Below, one piece after another: positions 6,112 to 14,131 of a DNA stretch of 33,376 bases. The position numbers and the translations under genes are program-made. The notes beneath the pieces were generated by a model, which had not been told where the DNA came from, searched no databases, and saw only the letters and a program-made list of their open reading frames with translations. Positions within the stretch are counted from its first letter, which is position 1. Every line of letters begins with the position of its first letter. Source of the DNA: an uncultured Planctomycetaceae bacterium (GTDB lineage Bacteria > Planctomycetota > Planctomycetia > Pirellulales > UBA1268); NCBI GenBank assembly GCA_903885565.1, contig CAISJI010000130.1:1-33376 (forward strand). The letters run 5' to 3'.

Positions 6112-7782
6112 CTACTGAGCAAGCGTGCACATGGAGGCAGGGTGCGCCGACTTCTGGAGCAGCCTGTCCCAGCCTACGAACCCCAGGGCGGGGCGTCCGC
6201 CGGCACCAGATGCCTCCTGCCATGAGAGGATGTTTTCGCATGTCGTGTGGTCGATCAGCAGCACGCCGTCGCCGATGTGAAGCACCAGCGACTCGGTGCC
6301 GGCGGGGACATCATCGATCCGCTGCTTGAACGGGATGACGTTGAAGCAGACGAGAGGCCCTTCCGCGAAGAGATGGAGTTCGGTTCCCCGCTGTTCGTGG
6401 CGAACGATCGGGTCGCGGAACAGGCTCGCCAGGCTGTTGAAGAAGGGGTAAGTTCCGCCCCGGGAGCGTTCGACGAACCGGATGTACCACACGTTGACGA
6501 GCAGTTTGATCGCGATGCCCGCGAGGATCCCCACCAGAAGATCGGTAGAAACGGTGATCAGTGCCGTGGCGCCGAAGATGAGCAGTTGCTCCGGGCCAAT
6601 CGAGAACATGTGCCTCCAGACTGAAGGCCTGCAAAGCTTGTATCCCGTAAAGGCGAGCACTGCCGCCAGCACAGGGTAAGGGAACATGTTGATCAGGCTC
6701 CGGCCATAGAGCAGCATGATCGTGAGGAAGCAGGCGTTGTAGAAGTTCGCCCATTGGGTTCGGCCGCCTGCCATGATGTTGGCCGTACTCTTCACTCCCC
6801 CGGGAATGATCGTCAGTCCACCGATGATGCTCGACGCGAAGTTCGATACGCCCATCGCCAGAAGCGTGCGGTTCGGGTCGGAACGCCGCTTGAACGGATC
6901 GATCTTGTCAATGGCGGCAATCGTCGCCAGCGACTCCACGCCGTTGATCAACGTGATCATGATGATGATCCAAACGCATGGCAGCCAGAGCGTGCGGTCG
7001 GCGATCACGCCGCTGAAATCAGGCATCATCACCCCGTGTGCGAAGGGGTTCTCCGGGAGGTGGAGGAGATACTTGTCGTCGAGTCCGAGGAAGCGGGCGA
7101 GGACTGCCCCGACCACAACCGTGACCACGATCGGGGGAACGACCTTGAGAATCCCCCCTTTGAACTGCGAGAGGATCGTGATCAAAGCCAAGCTCGCCAG
7201 GCCGAGGCCGATGACTTCCGGATGATCGGCAAGCGCATCGAGGTGCGCGGGAATTTCCGCGAGGGTTTCCCAGAAATCCTTGGCGTGGAACTTGGTTCCC
7301 ATCAGCAGGGGGATTTGTTTGACGATGATCAGCAGGCCGATGGCGCAGAGCATCCCTTCGACGACCGGCGCCGGAAAAATGGCAGCAAATCGTGCGACCT
7401 TCCAGCGACAGAGAATCACCTGGAGCAGGCCGACGAAGAAGATGGCCACAAGCAGCAGCGGATACCCTTTCTCGGCGTCGCCGGCACCGAGCGTGAGAAT
7501 TCCGGAAAGGAGGATGGGGGCCAGGCCAGCTGCAGGCCCGCTGATGGTCACATACGAACCGCCCAGAAACGGCAGAATGAACCCGGCTATGATCGCCGAA
7601 GTGATGCCTGTAATCGGCGGTGCGCCGGAGGCGAGAGCGATTCCGAGCGAGAACGGCAGCGAGATCATCGCGACCACGAAACCTGCCACGATGTCGTAGC
7701 GCCAATGCTTGAGCCCCGCCAGCCCATTCTTCGGCTTTGCCTCACCAGCGACGGCATCGGAACGACTCATAGCGGTGTGCAT
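6112..7782 (-). CDS. SulP-family anion/bicarbonate transporter
   Basis: The 556-residue inner-membrane protein has the SulP/SLC26 layout. A short cytoplasmic start leads to WRYDIVAGFVVAMISLPFSLGIALASG, then GITSAIIAGFILPFLGGSYVTISGPAAGL (here split), with about 10-12 hydrophobic segments to residue ~455. A cytoplasmic STAS-like tail at about 470-556 includes VLHIGDGVLLIDHTTCENIL. Relatives carry sulfate, bicarbonate or other anions. The adjacent PII-like gene makes inorganic carbon the best guess, but the substrate cannot be read from sequence. Two ATGs are possible: 7782, or 7770 (MSRSDAV). Neither has a clear ribosome binding site, and 7782 is used. Transcription probably continues into the PII-like gene. 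Confidence 0.9.
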   Translation of the reverse strand: MHTAMSRSDAVAGEAKPKNGLAGLKHWRYDIVAGFVVAMISLPFSLGIALASGAPPITGITSAIIAGFILPFLGGSYVTISGPAAGLAPILLSGILTLGAGDAEKGYPLLLVAIFFVGLLQVILCRWKVARFAAIFPAPVVEGMLCAIGLLIIVKQIPLLMGTKFHAKDFWETLAEIPAHLDALADHPEVIGLGLASLALITILSQFKGGILKVVPPIVVTVVVGAVLARFLGLDDKYLLHLPENPFAHGVMMPDFSGVIADRTLWLPCVWIIIMITLINGVESLATIAAIDKIDPFKRRSDPNRTLLAMGVSNFASSIIGGLTIIPGGVKSTANIMAGGRTQWANFYNACFLTIMLLYGRSLINMFPYPVLAAVLAFTGYKLCRPSVWRHMFSIGPEQLLIFGATALITVSTDLLVGILAGIAIKLLVNVWYIRFVERSRGGTYPFFNSLASLFRDPIVRHEQRGTELHLFAEGPLVCFNVIPFKQRIDDVPAGTESLVLHIGDGVLLIDHTTCENILSWQEASGAGGRPALGFVGWDRLLQKSAHPASMCTLAQ

Positions 7783-7858
7783 AAGGAATACAACTTCTGG
7801 TCCAACGACCGGTTCTGGTTGTGCAGTGCCTCTGGCCCCACCTCAACGTGAATTTTCT

Positions 7859-7873
7859 CACAACGGTGTTGTG
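7859..7873. promoter_or_regulatory. Short palindrome upstream of the transporter
   Basis: CACAAC-GGT-GTTGTG is a perfect 6-3-6 inverted repeat, about 77 bases upstream of the SulP start and 130 bases upstream of the divergent hydrolase. Its position suits an operator for one of the two genes. No regulator is encoded nearby, and a repeat this short may be chance. Confidence 0.25.
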
Positions 7874-8004
7874 TTCACAAGGGGAAGGCTGCGACGGCCA
7901 ACCTTTCATTTGCGTAGGATTCACGTGTGGCTGGAGTGCCCCTTGCCATGCGATAACCGACGCAAGGGATATCGGTATCGGGAAGAAGATCCGGGGAGCG
8001 AATC

Positions 8005-8946
8005 ATGAGGAATATGTACTGTGTGGCATGCGGCGTGGCGATTGCGGGACTGGTCACGCTGGCGGTTGCAGACGAGCCGGCGCCTTTCTCCGTGCGCAGA
8101 GAACTCGACATTCCCTACGCCCACACCGACAACCCGCGGCAGCGGCTCGATCTCTATCTGCCAGAGCCTGTCGGGGAAGGGGGGCCGTTGCCGGTGATCG
8201 TCTTCGTGCATGGCGGCGGCTGGCGGGGAGGGGACAAAAAGCATGGAGAGGTGATGCTGCCGTTTGTTGAGTCGGGCGAGTATGCCGTTGCCTCGATCGG
8301 CTACCGGTTTACTGATGAAGCGATCTGGCCGGCCCAGATCCACGATTGCAAGGCTGCGATCCGCTGGCTGCGGGCGCATGCCGAAAAATACAACCTCGAT
8401 CCCGCTCGCATCGGCGCCGTCGGCATGTCGGCCGGCGGGCATCTGGTGGCGATGCTGGGAACGACCGGCGACACCAACCAACTCGATGGGGATCTGGGGG
8501 AGGATCGGGAGCAGAGCAGCAAGGTGGCGTGCGTTATCAACCAGGCCGGCCCGGGCAATCTGGCCAATGTGCCGGAGGACAACGAACCAGCGCAGGCGGT
8601 CTTGGCGTGGCTCTTCGGCGGGCCGGTGAAAGAAAAAATGGCAGAGGCGAAGAACGCCTCCCCGGTCAGTCATGCGTCGCAGGAGGATGCCCCCTGCCTC
8701 TGCATCCACGGCACCGCCGACCCGCTGGTGCCCTACAGCCAGGCAGAGGAGCTCACCGAGGCCCTGCGGGCAGCGGGGGCGGAGTGCGTTCTGCTCACCG
8801 TCAACGGCGGTGGCCACGGCTGGCGCAAGACGCCGGTGGTCGATGAGCGGATCAGGCAGTTTCTCGACAAGCATCTCCGCGGCCGCGAGAGGGACTTGGG
8901 AGATGAGGCGGTGGAGGTTGGTGCGGCAGCGAGCCAGGCGCGATAG
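8005..8946 (+). CDS. Secreted alpha/beta hydrolase
   Basis: The 313-residue protein begins with a probable signal peptide (to about residue 22, AVADEP). It has the alpha/beta-hydrolase layout of the BD-FAE/hormone-sensitive-lipase-like group: oxyanion motif HGGGW at 69-73, nucleophile Ser142 in GMSAGG, likely Asp239 in GTADPLVP and His271 in GGHGW. The expected activity is cleavage of carboxylic esters, for instance acetyl or feruloyl groups on polysaccharides; the actual substrate is unknown. ATG 8005 has GGGGAG 8 bases upstream. The last 20 residues after KHLRGRE are variable and low in family resemblance. The gene stands alone, divergent from the SulP transporter and convergent with the quinoprotein-like gene. 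Confidence 0.9.
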   Translation: MRNMYCVACGVAIAGLVTLAVADEPAPFSVRRELDIPYAHTDNPRQRLDLYLPEPVGEGGPLPVIVFVHGGGWRGGDKKHGEVMLPFVESGEYAVASIGYRFTDEAIWPAQIHDCKAAIRWLRAHAEKYNLDPARIGAVGMSAGGHLVAMLGTTGDTNQLDGDLGEDREQSSKVACVINQAGPGNLANVPEDNEPAQAVLAWLFGGPVKEKMAEAKNASPVSHASQEDAPCLCIHGTADPLVPYSQAEELTEALRAAGAECVLLTVNGGGHGWRKTPVVDERIRQFLDKHLRGRERDLGDEAVEVGAAASQAR

Positions 8947-9032
8947 AGCAGATCGGCTTCCGTGGGGCATCGGCTGCTGTGGAGCATCGGCTGCGGGACG
9001 GCAAAAGTTTCGTCGCGTGCGCTCCTCAAGCG

Positions 9033-9064
9033 TTCGCCGATCCCTCCGCCTCCGTCGCTCGATG
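9033..9064 (+). repeat. Dispersed 32-bp intergenic repeat, copy A
   Basis: This 32-base block matches 32561-32592 in the same orientation with 3 differences. It starts TTCGCCGA, contains CCCTCCGCCTCC and ends CGCTCGATG. It lies in the spacer between the convergent hydrolase and quinoprotein-like genes. A short hairpin CGCTC-GATGAATT-GAGCG begins inside its 3' end. Confidence 0.7.
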
Positions 9065-9120
9065 AATTGAGCGCAGCCGGCGATTCACGAAGTTCGAACT
9101 TACTGACGCGGCAGCCGCCC

Positions 9121-10467
9121 CTATTTCCAACGCCAGGCGGTGATCCCCGACAGATCGCGGACATGAATCTCAGTCCCGCCTCCCGGCGCATCGACCACGG
9201 CCACGTGGGCCCAGCTCTCCGCCTCTGCCACCTTCGCTTCCCCCAGCTGGTCATATTTTTCGGGAGTTGCCCGGATGAGTCGCAGATCGCCCGTTTCGTC
9301 GAGCGTGAGAAGCTTGTCCCCCTGGGCCACCATGCTCCAGTAGCGGCCAAACGGCGTGGTGATCCAGTCTTCCTTGCCGCTGGCCAGATCGAGACAGGCA
9401 AACCGTTGGTTGCGCAGGTGGACGTAGGCGTGCCCCTCCCGGATGATCGGCGTCGACATATATCCCTGAATCTTATTGCGCCACACGCTCTCCGCGCCGG
9501 CCTTCTCGGCAGCCGCTGCGGCAGCTGTGGGATCGACGGCAAAGAGATAGGAGCCACCGCCGTAGCTGGTGGTGAAGACCTTTCCCTCGCTCACCGTCGG
9601 CGTCACGATATTCATCCCGCGAAAAGCCTCCACCGGCGTTTTCCAGAGGATCGTCCCCTGCTCGGGATCGATGCCGGCGAGTTCCTCCCGCCCCTGCACC
9701 AGAATCTGCGGCACGCCTCCGAGCGTGGTGAAGAAGGGAGATGAAAAAGCGCTGCCGTTCATGCCGCCGCCATCGGCCATGACTCGCCAGATCACCTTTC
9801 CCGTCCCCTTATCGAGTCGCACAAATCCGCCGCCGGCCTGCACATACACCGAGTCGCCCAGGAGGAGAGGGCTGGAGACAAAGCCAAAGGCGGGGAGCGG
9901 GCTTTCGAAGGCGGTCGTGAAGTCGACCCGCCAGATCTCCGCGCCGGTCGCCGCATCGAGGCAGACGAGAATATCGCGCATCCCCGCCACATAGATCCGG
10001 CCCTCAGCCACTGCCGGCGTGGCCCTGATCCACGATCCATTCGAGGCTGCAAAGAAGGGCACGCTCATCGAGCCCTCCCAGCTGGCCTGCCAGAGTTCAC
10101 GGCCAGTTTGGCGGTCGAGGGCTCGAACATGCTCCGTTTTCTTGTCGCGCGTCTCCGTGACAAACACCGTCTCGCCGGCGATGACCGGCCCCGAATAGCC
10201 GGGGCCAAGCTCCACCCGCCAGAGTTTTTCCAGCCGCTCAGGTCTCAGGCCGTCGGGCCAGACGGCTCCCGCCACAAGGCCATCCCGGCCCGCTCCGCGC
10301 CACTGGCTCCAGGAGGCGGGGGGCTGCTCACCCTGGGCCGGCAGCGACAGGCTTGCCACAACCAGCACCACTCCGAGCAGCAGGACCCTTGGCCGATGGA
10401 AAACCAGACCGCATCGATTCGCAGCAGGGGCTGCGAGCCACCCACCATTTCGAGGCACTTGAAACAT
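9121..10467 (-). CDS. Secreted PQQ-type beta-propeller protein
   Basis: The 448-residue protein has an N-terminal signal sequence (hydrophobic VLLLGVVLVVASLSLPA near 29-45) and then repeated propeller blades of the PQQ-enzyme-repeat kind: WSQWRGAGRDG, TGRELWQASW, LDAATGAEIWRVD, LDKGTGKVIWRV, IDPEQGTILWKT and LDLASGKEDW. The opening W-x-Q-W-R-G motif is typical of planctomycete outer-membrane-assembly/quinoprotein-like propellers. Most of these lack proof of cofactor binding, and no catalytic residues of methanol or glucose dehydrogenases are recognised here. Location is probably periplasmic. ATG 10467 has AGGGGAG about 6 bases upstream. It follows the double sulfatase gene on the same strand after 77 bases, so the two may be co-transcribed. 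Confidence 0.88.
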   Translation of the reverse strand: MFQVPRNGGWLAAPAANRCGLVFHRPRVLLLGVVLVVASLSLPAQGEQPPASWSQWRGAGRDGLVAGAVWPDGLRPERLEKLWRVELGPGYSGPVIAGETVFVTETRDKKTEHVRALDRQTGRELWQASWEGSMSVPFFAASNGSWIRATPAVAEGRIYVAGMRDILVCLDAATGAEIWRVDFTTAFESPLPAFGFVSSPLLLGDSVYVQAGGGFVRLDKGTGKVIWRVMADGGGMNGSAFSSPFFTTLGGVPQILVQGREELAGIDPEQGTILWKTPVEAFRGMNIVTPTVSEGKVFTTSYGGGSYLFAVDPTAAAAAAEKAGAESVWRNKIQGYMSTPIIREGHAYVHLRNQRFACLDLASGKEDWITTPFGRYWSMVAQGDKLLTLDETGDLRLIRATPEKYDQLGEAKVAEAESWAHVAVVDAPGGGTEIHVRDLSGITAWRWK

Positions 10468-10544
10468 GGTAACTCCCCTGGATGAGGTCTGACCCGGTGT
10501 TCGAAAAATTCGCCACGGTTCGCGAGAAGTGGGTGAGGGATGTG

Positions 10545-13346
10545 TCAGGGAGCGGCTGCCGCCCGTGCTCGCCCCCGCTCGGCCGGGCCATCGAGCCAGG
10601 CCGGCTCAATCATGCCGCTGTTGAAGCGATTCCAGGCGGCGGCGAGTTCCCGCACCTTCTCGGGATGCTTCTCGGCCAGATTCTCTGTTTCGCTTATATC
10701 GGTGCGGAGGTTATAGAGCTGCGCGCTCTCGGTGGAAGCCCGGCCATCGCGCTGAAGATCGCCCCCGCCGCGGGCCTTGACCAGCTTCCAGTCTCCCATC
10801 CGCAACGCCATCTGCGGGCCAAATCTCCAGTAGAGCGCCTCGTGCGGCGGGGCAGCAATCTGCGATGGATCGCTGAGGAAGGGGAGGAGGTTGACGCCGT
10901 CGAGCTTCCAGGCTGGGTCGATCGCCACGCCCGCGGCCGCCAGGGCGGTGGGGAGGATATCGAGCTGAATCACCGGCCGATCATCGACGCGGCCCGCGGG
11001 AAGGTGCCCCTTCCACTGCATCAGAAAGGGAACGCGAATGCCCCCTTCCCAGGTCTGCGATTTAAAACCCCGCAGCGGGCCGTTGCCGGAGGTGATCGAT
11101 TCGGTGGGGCCGCCGTTGTCGCTGATAAAGAAAATCAGCGTCTCTTCCTCAAGTTGGTGGCGGCGGAGCATCTCAATCACACCGCCGATCGCGTCATCCA
11201 TGGAGGAGAGCATGGCGCAGAAAGTGCGGCGGGTGGGGTCGGCAATATCGGCAAACCGCTCCAGACTTTGCGGCGTCGCCTGCAGCGGCGAGTGAACCGC
11301 ATTGAAGGGCAGGTAGCAGAGCCAGGGAATATCTTTGTGGCGTTCGATGAAGCTGGCTGCCTCGCGGCCAAAGGCATCAGTGGTGAAGTCAACACGCTCC
11401 ACCGGCTCCCGGCCCCGGAGAATCGGATTGGCGGGGTCGCCGCTGGCTTGAAAATAATCGTGCTTGCCCCCCAGGAATCCGAAGTATTCCTGAAAGCCGC
11501 GGTTGAGCGGATGGAAGGGGGGGGCGTAGCCGAGGTGAGATTTGCCAAACCAGCCGGTGGCATAGCCAGCCGCCTGGAGGCGATCGCCGAGCGTGGTTTC
11601 GGTCAGCGGCAGGCCGACCGTCGGCGGCGAGCGTTCGGCCGGGCCGGGGTTGAATTCGTGGCCAAACCGCTGCTGGTAGCGGCCCGTAAGCAGGCCCGCT
11701 CGCGTGGGGCTGCAGTAGGGGCCGCTGACATAACCGCTGGTAAACCGCACGCCACCGCTGGCGAGGCTGTCGATATGGGGCGTGGGCACCTGCCGCGTGT
11801 AGCCCTGGCAGCCAAGCTCCCCGTAGCCGAGATCATCCGCCACGATAATGAGGATATTGGGGGGCCGCTTCTCCGCCAGGCGGGTGAAGCCGCGCGAGCG
11901 GGAGTCGTTGAGCAGTTGTTTCATCGCGATCACCCGGGCTGGCTCGGCGGCGGAGCGATCGCGGGTCTCGGCGGGATCTTCTTTGAGATTGAAGAGCTGG
12001 TCGTGCGCCGCCGCGTCGGGATCGGGCTTGGCCGGCTTGGCCCCGGGGCGGCGCTGGTAGGTGGGCGCCCCCACCCGCTCGATCAGCTTCCAGTCCCCCT
12101 GCCGCAGGGCATAGGTGGCGTCGGCCGCCTGCAGGATCATCTGATCCCGCACCGGAGGGCCGGGGGATTCCTCGGTGAACGCCCGCAGCACGTTGAAGCT
12201 GTCTTCGGCGGCCCCCTTCGGCAGCGGCACATGCAAAATACCGGCGAATGTCGCCAGCATGTCGGGCAGAGCGATCACCTGCTCGCTGGTGCTCCCGGCG
12301 GGCACATGCCCCGGCCAACGCACCAGAAACGGCTCGCGAAAGCCCCCTTCATAGATCGTGTGCTTGCCCCCCCGCAGCGGCCCGTTGACTGCCAGCCCCG
12401 CGTGGGCAACCGGTGCTGCCCCGGGGGCGGGATGGGGGACAACGCCGCCGTTGTCGCTGGTAAAGATCACCAGCGTGTTCTCAGCGAGCTTGAGCCTGTC
12501 GAGCGTGTCGAGCACTTGGCCGACGCTCCAGTCGAGTTCGTGGATGAAGTCGCCATAGGGGCCGTGGGGGCTGCCGGTGAATTTTGGGTTGGGAGCGATC
12601 GGCCCATGCACGGCATTGGGAGCGAAATACAGAAAGAAGGGCTCTTCATGGTTGGCCTCGAGCCAGCCGGTCGCCTTGGCGGTGAGCGTTTCCATGATCT
12701 GGTCGACCACGAACGGCTTTTCAATCCCGGTGGTGGTCGACGTGTCGCCGGGGGCCGACACGCTGACCGATTCCCCCGGAGTGCGGCCGAGCAGTTCGTC
12801 GTTTTCCAGAAACGTGTGCGGGCCCTGCCGGGAGTTGGCCACGAGGCCGTAGAAATAGTCGAAGCCGAGGGCGTTGGGGCCAGGGCGCAGCGGCTGGTTC
12901 CAGTCGGTGGCAGCCACCCCTGCCTGCAGGCCGAGGTGCCATTTGCCAAACCCGGCAGTTCGGTAGCCCTGGCTTTTGCAGAGGGAGGCGAGCGTGAGCC
13001 GGTTGGGCTCGATGTGAAGCGCCGCATTGCCCGGCAGTACCTCTCCATCCTTGATGCTTGTGCGCCAGTAATAGCGGCCGGTCAAGAGGCCATAGCGGGT
13101 GGGAGAGCAGACCGATCCTGACGCATAGGCCTGCGTAAACTTCCGCCCTTCGCGGCTGAGCCGGTTGAGGTTGGGCGTCGAAACGCCGGTAGCGCCGTAG
13201 CACTCTGCGCTGCCCCAGCCAAAGTCATCGGCGAGGATCACCACGATGTTGGGCCGCGGGGGGGCGGCCGGGAGAGCAGGCATCGCCAGCGTCAGGCAGG
13301 CAATAGCCACCAACAGCGGACGGAATGCAAGATGCGGAACATTCAT
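10545..13346 (-). CDS. Tandem two-domain sulfatase
   Basis: A single uninterrupted 933-residue frame encodes two complete formylglycine-dependent sulfatase domains. Domain 1 (about 30-490) has NIVVILADDFGWG, the modification site CSPTRYGLLTGR with Cys80, GKWHLG at 134-139 and SDNGG at 297-301. Domain 2 (about 494-910) has NILIIVADDLGYG, CSPTRAGLLTGR with Cys545, GKSHLG at 601-606 and SDNGG at 742-746. Each Cys would be converted to formylglycine by a sulfatase-modifying enzyme encoded elsewhere. Only domain 1 has a signal peptide (MNVPHLAFRPLLVAIACLTL), so both domains would be exported together. ATG 13346 is chosen for this signal, though no good ribosome binding site is visible; ATG 13382 is possible. 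Substrates are probably sulfated glycans. Most family members are single-domain, about 450-550 residues long. Confidence 0.92.
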   Translation of the reverse strand: MNVPHLAFRPLLVAIACLTLAMPALPAAPPRPNIVVILADDFGWGSAECYGATGVSTPNLNRLSREGRKFTQAYASGSVCSPTRYGLLTGRYYWRTSIKDGEVLPGNAALHIEPNRLTLASLCKSQGYRTAGFGKWHLGLQAGVAATDWNQPLRPGPNALGFDYFYGLVANSRQGPHTFLENDELLGRTPGESVSVSAPGDTSTTTGIEKPFVVDQIMETLTAKATGWLEANHEEPFFLYFAPNAVHGPIAPNPKFTGSPHGPYGDFIHELDWSVGQVLDTLDRLKLAENTLVIFTSDNGGVVPHPAPGAAPVAHAGLAVNGPLRGGKHTIYEGGFREPFLVRWPGHVPAGSTSEQVIALPDMLATFAGILHVPLPKGAAEDSFNVLRAFTEESPGPPVRDQMILQAADATYALRQGDWKLIERVGAPTYQRRPGAKPAKPDPDAAAHDQLFNLKEDPAETRDRSAAEPARVIAMKQLLNDSRSRGFTRLAEKRPPNILIIVADDLGYGELGCQGYTRQVPTPHIDSLASGGVRFTSGYVSGPYCSPTRAGLLTGRYQQRFGHEFNPGPAERSPPTVGLPLTETTLGDRLQAAGYATGWFGKSHLGYAPPFHPLNRGFQEYFGFLGGKHDYFQASGDPANPILRGREPVERVDFTTDAFGREAASFIERHKDIPWLCYLPFNAVHSPLQATPQSLERFADIADPTRRTFCAMLSSMDDAIGGVIEMLRRHQLEEETLIFFISDNGGPTESITSGNGPLRGFKSQTWEGGIRVPFLMQWKGHLPAGRVDDRPVIQLDILPTALAAAGVAIDPAWKLDGVNLLPFLSDPSQIAAPPHEALYWRFGPQMALRMGDWKLVKARGGGDLQRDGRASTESAQLYNLRTDISETENLAEKHPEKVRELAAAWNRFNSGMIEPAWLDGPAERGRARAAAAP

Positions 13347-13641
13347 GGCAGGATGGCACCGGGAGGGATGGGCGAGGAGCATGATGCGCGCGACCGGGGC
13401 CAAGAACTCTGGCGCGAGCAGAGGAGAAAAGGAGATCCCGTTCCCAAAGAGTGAGACTCCCTCAAAGATAGGTGTTGCGGGGGGATGTCGCCAAGAAGCA
13501 AACGTTTCGGGTGGTTGTTTTTGGCACTGCCGCCCGGTCAGAAGGATCTTTGCCGGTGGTTGGCTCCTGCCGGCTGTGGTAGGCTTCCCCAGTGTTTTGA
13601 GTCGGTGTTTGGGCCGGAGCAATTCTCACAGGGGTGGTGTC
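13347..13641. promoter_or_regulatory. Divergent intergenic region
   Basis: The 295-base gap lies between the divergent starts of the double sulfatase and the SnoaL-like gene. The minus-strand sulfatase frame stays open upstream of ATG 13346 to 13622, but that translation is Pro/Arg-rich and lacks a signal sequence. I see no convincing promoter pair or operator here. Confidence 0.35.
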
Positions 13642-14124
13642 ATGCGTGGATTCCAGCGGACGAGTGTTTTGGTCTTGGCGCTTGCGTTTCTGGCGGCCGT
13701 GGGGAGTGCCTGGGCGGCCGACACCGACAGGCAAACGGCCCAAGCAGCCCTCGACCAGTTTCATACCGCCCTCAACATTCTCTTCACCGGCGATGCAGTC
13801 CCGATGAAGGCGATTTGGTCGCATGCCGACGACGCCACCTACATGGGCCCTGCTGGCGGTCTGCAGGTCGGCTGGAGCCAGATCGAGCCCTATTGGGACA
13901 AGCAGGCTGGCCGGAAGCTCGGCGGCAAGGTGGTGGCTGAAGGCGTGCATCTGGTGAACAGCGGCGACTTGGCAGTGGCCCGCTATTACGAGAAGGGGGA
14001 GAATGTGATCGACGGCAAACCGCAGCCGGTGTCGATCCGCTCCTCCACAGTGTTTCGCCGCGAAAATGGCCAGTGGAAGGTGATCCACCATCAGACCGAT
14101 GCCCTCGCCTATCTGCAGAAATAA
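13642..14124 (+). CDS. Exported SnoaL/DUF4440-like protein
   Basis: The 160-residue protein has a clear signal peptide (LVLALAFLAAVGSAWAADT). The mature part shows the NTF2/SnoaL-like fold pattern used by DUF4440 proteins: helix with ALDQFHTALNILFTGD, then IWSHADDATYMGP, a GWSQIEPYW motif, and a C-terminal strand series SSTVFRRENGQWKVIHHQTD. This fold binds or isomerises small molecules, but no catalytic residue can be assigned. It is probably periplasmic. ATG 13642 has AGGGG about 8 bases upstream, and the longer frame from 13246 runs through the intergenic region and is rejected. The next gene starts 8 bases after its stop, so co-transcription is likely. Confidence 0.85.
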   Translation: MRGFQRTSVLVLALAFLAAVGSAWAADTDRQTAQAALDQFHTALNILFTGDAVPMKAIWSHADDATYMGPAGGLQVGWSQIEPYWDKQAGRKLGGKVVAEGVHLVNSGDLAVARYYEKGENVIDGKPQPVSIRSSTVFRRENGQWKVIHHQTDALAYLQK

Positions 14125-14131
14125 TTCCAGC

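Noticed and set aside
8965-8995. GCATCGGCTGC occurring twice in succession
   Set aside because: It is only an 11-base direct repeat in a GC-rich spacer, with no wider pattern.
10482-13121. 879-codon plus-strand frame opposite the sulfatase gene
   Set aside because: It is antisense to a gene with complete sulfatase motifs, has no family pattern, and is the expected open shadow of a GC-rich gene.
13347-13622. N-terminal extension of the sulfatase to position 13622
   Set aside because: The extra 92 residues are Pro/Arg-rich with no signal, and the signal peptide starting at 13346 would then be internal.
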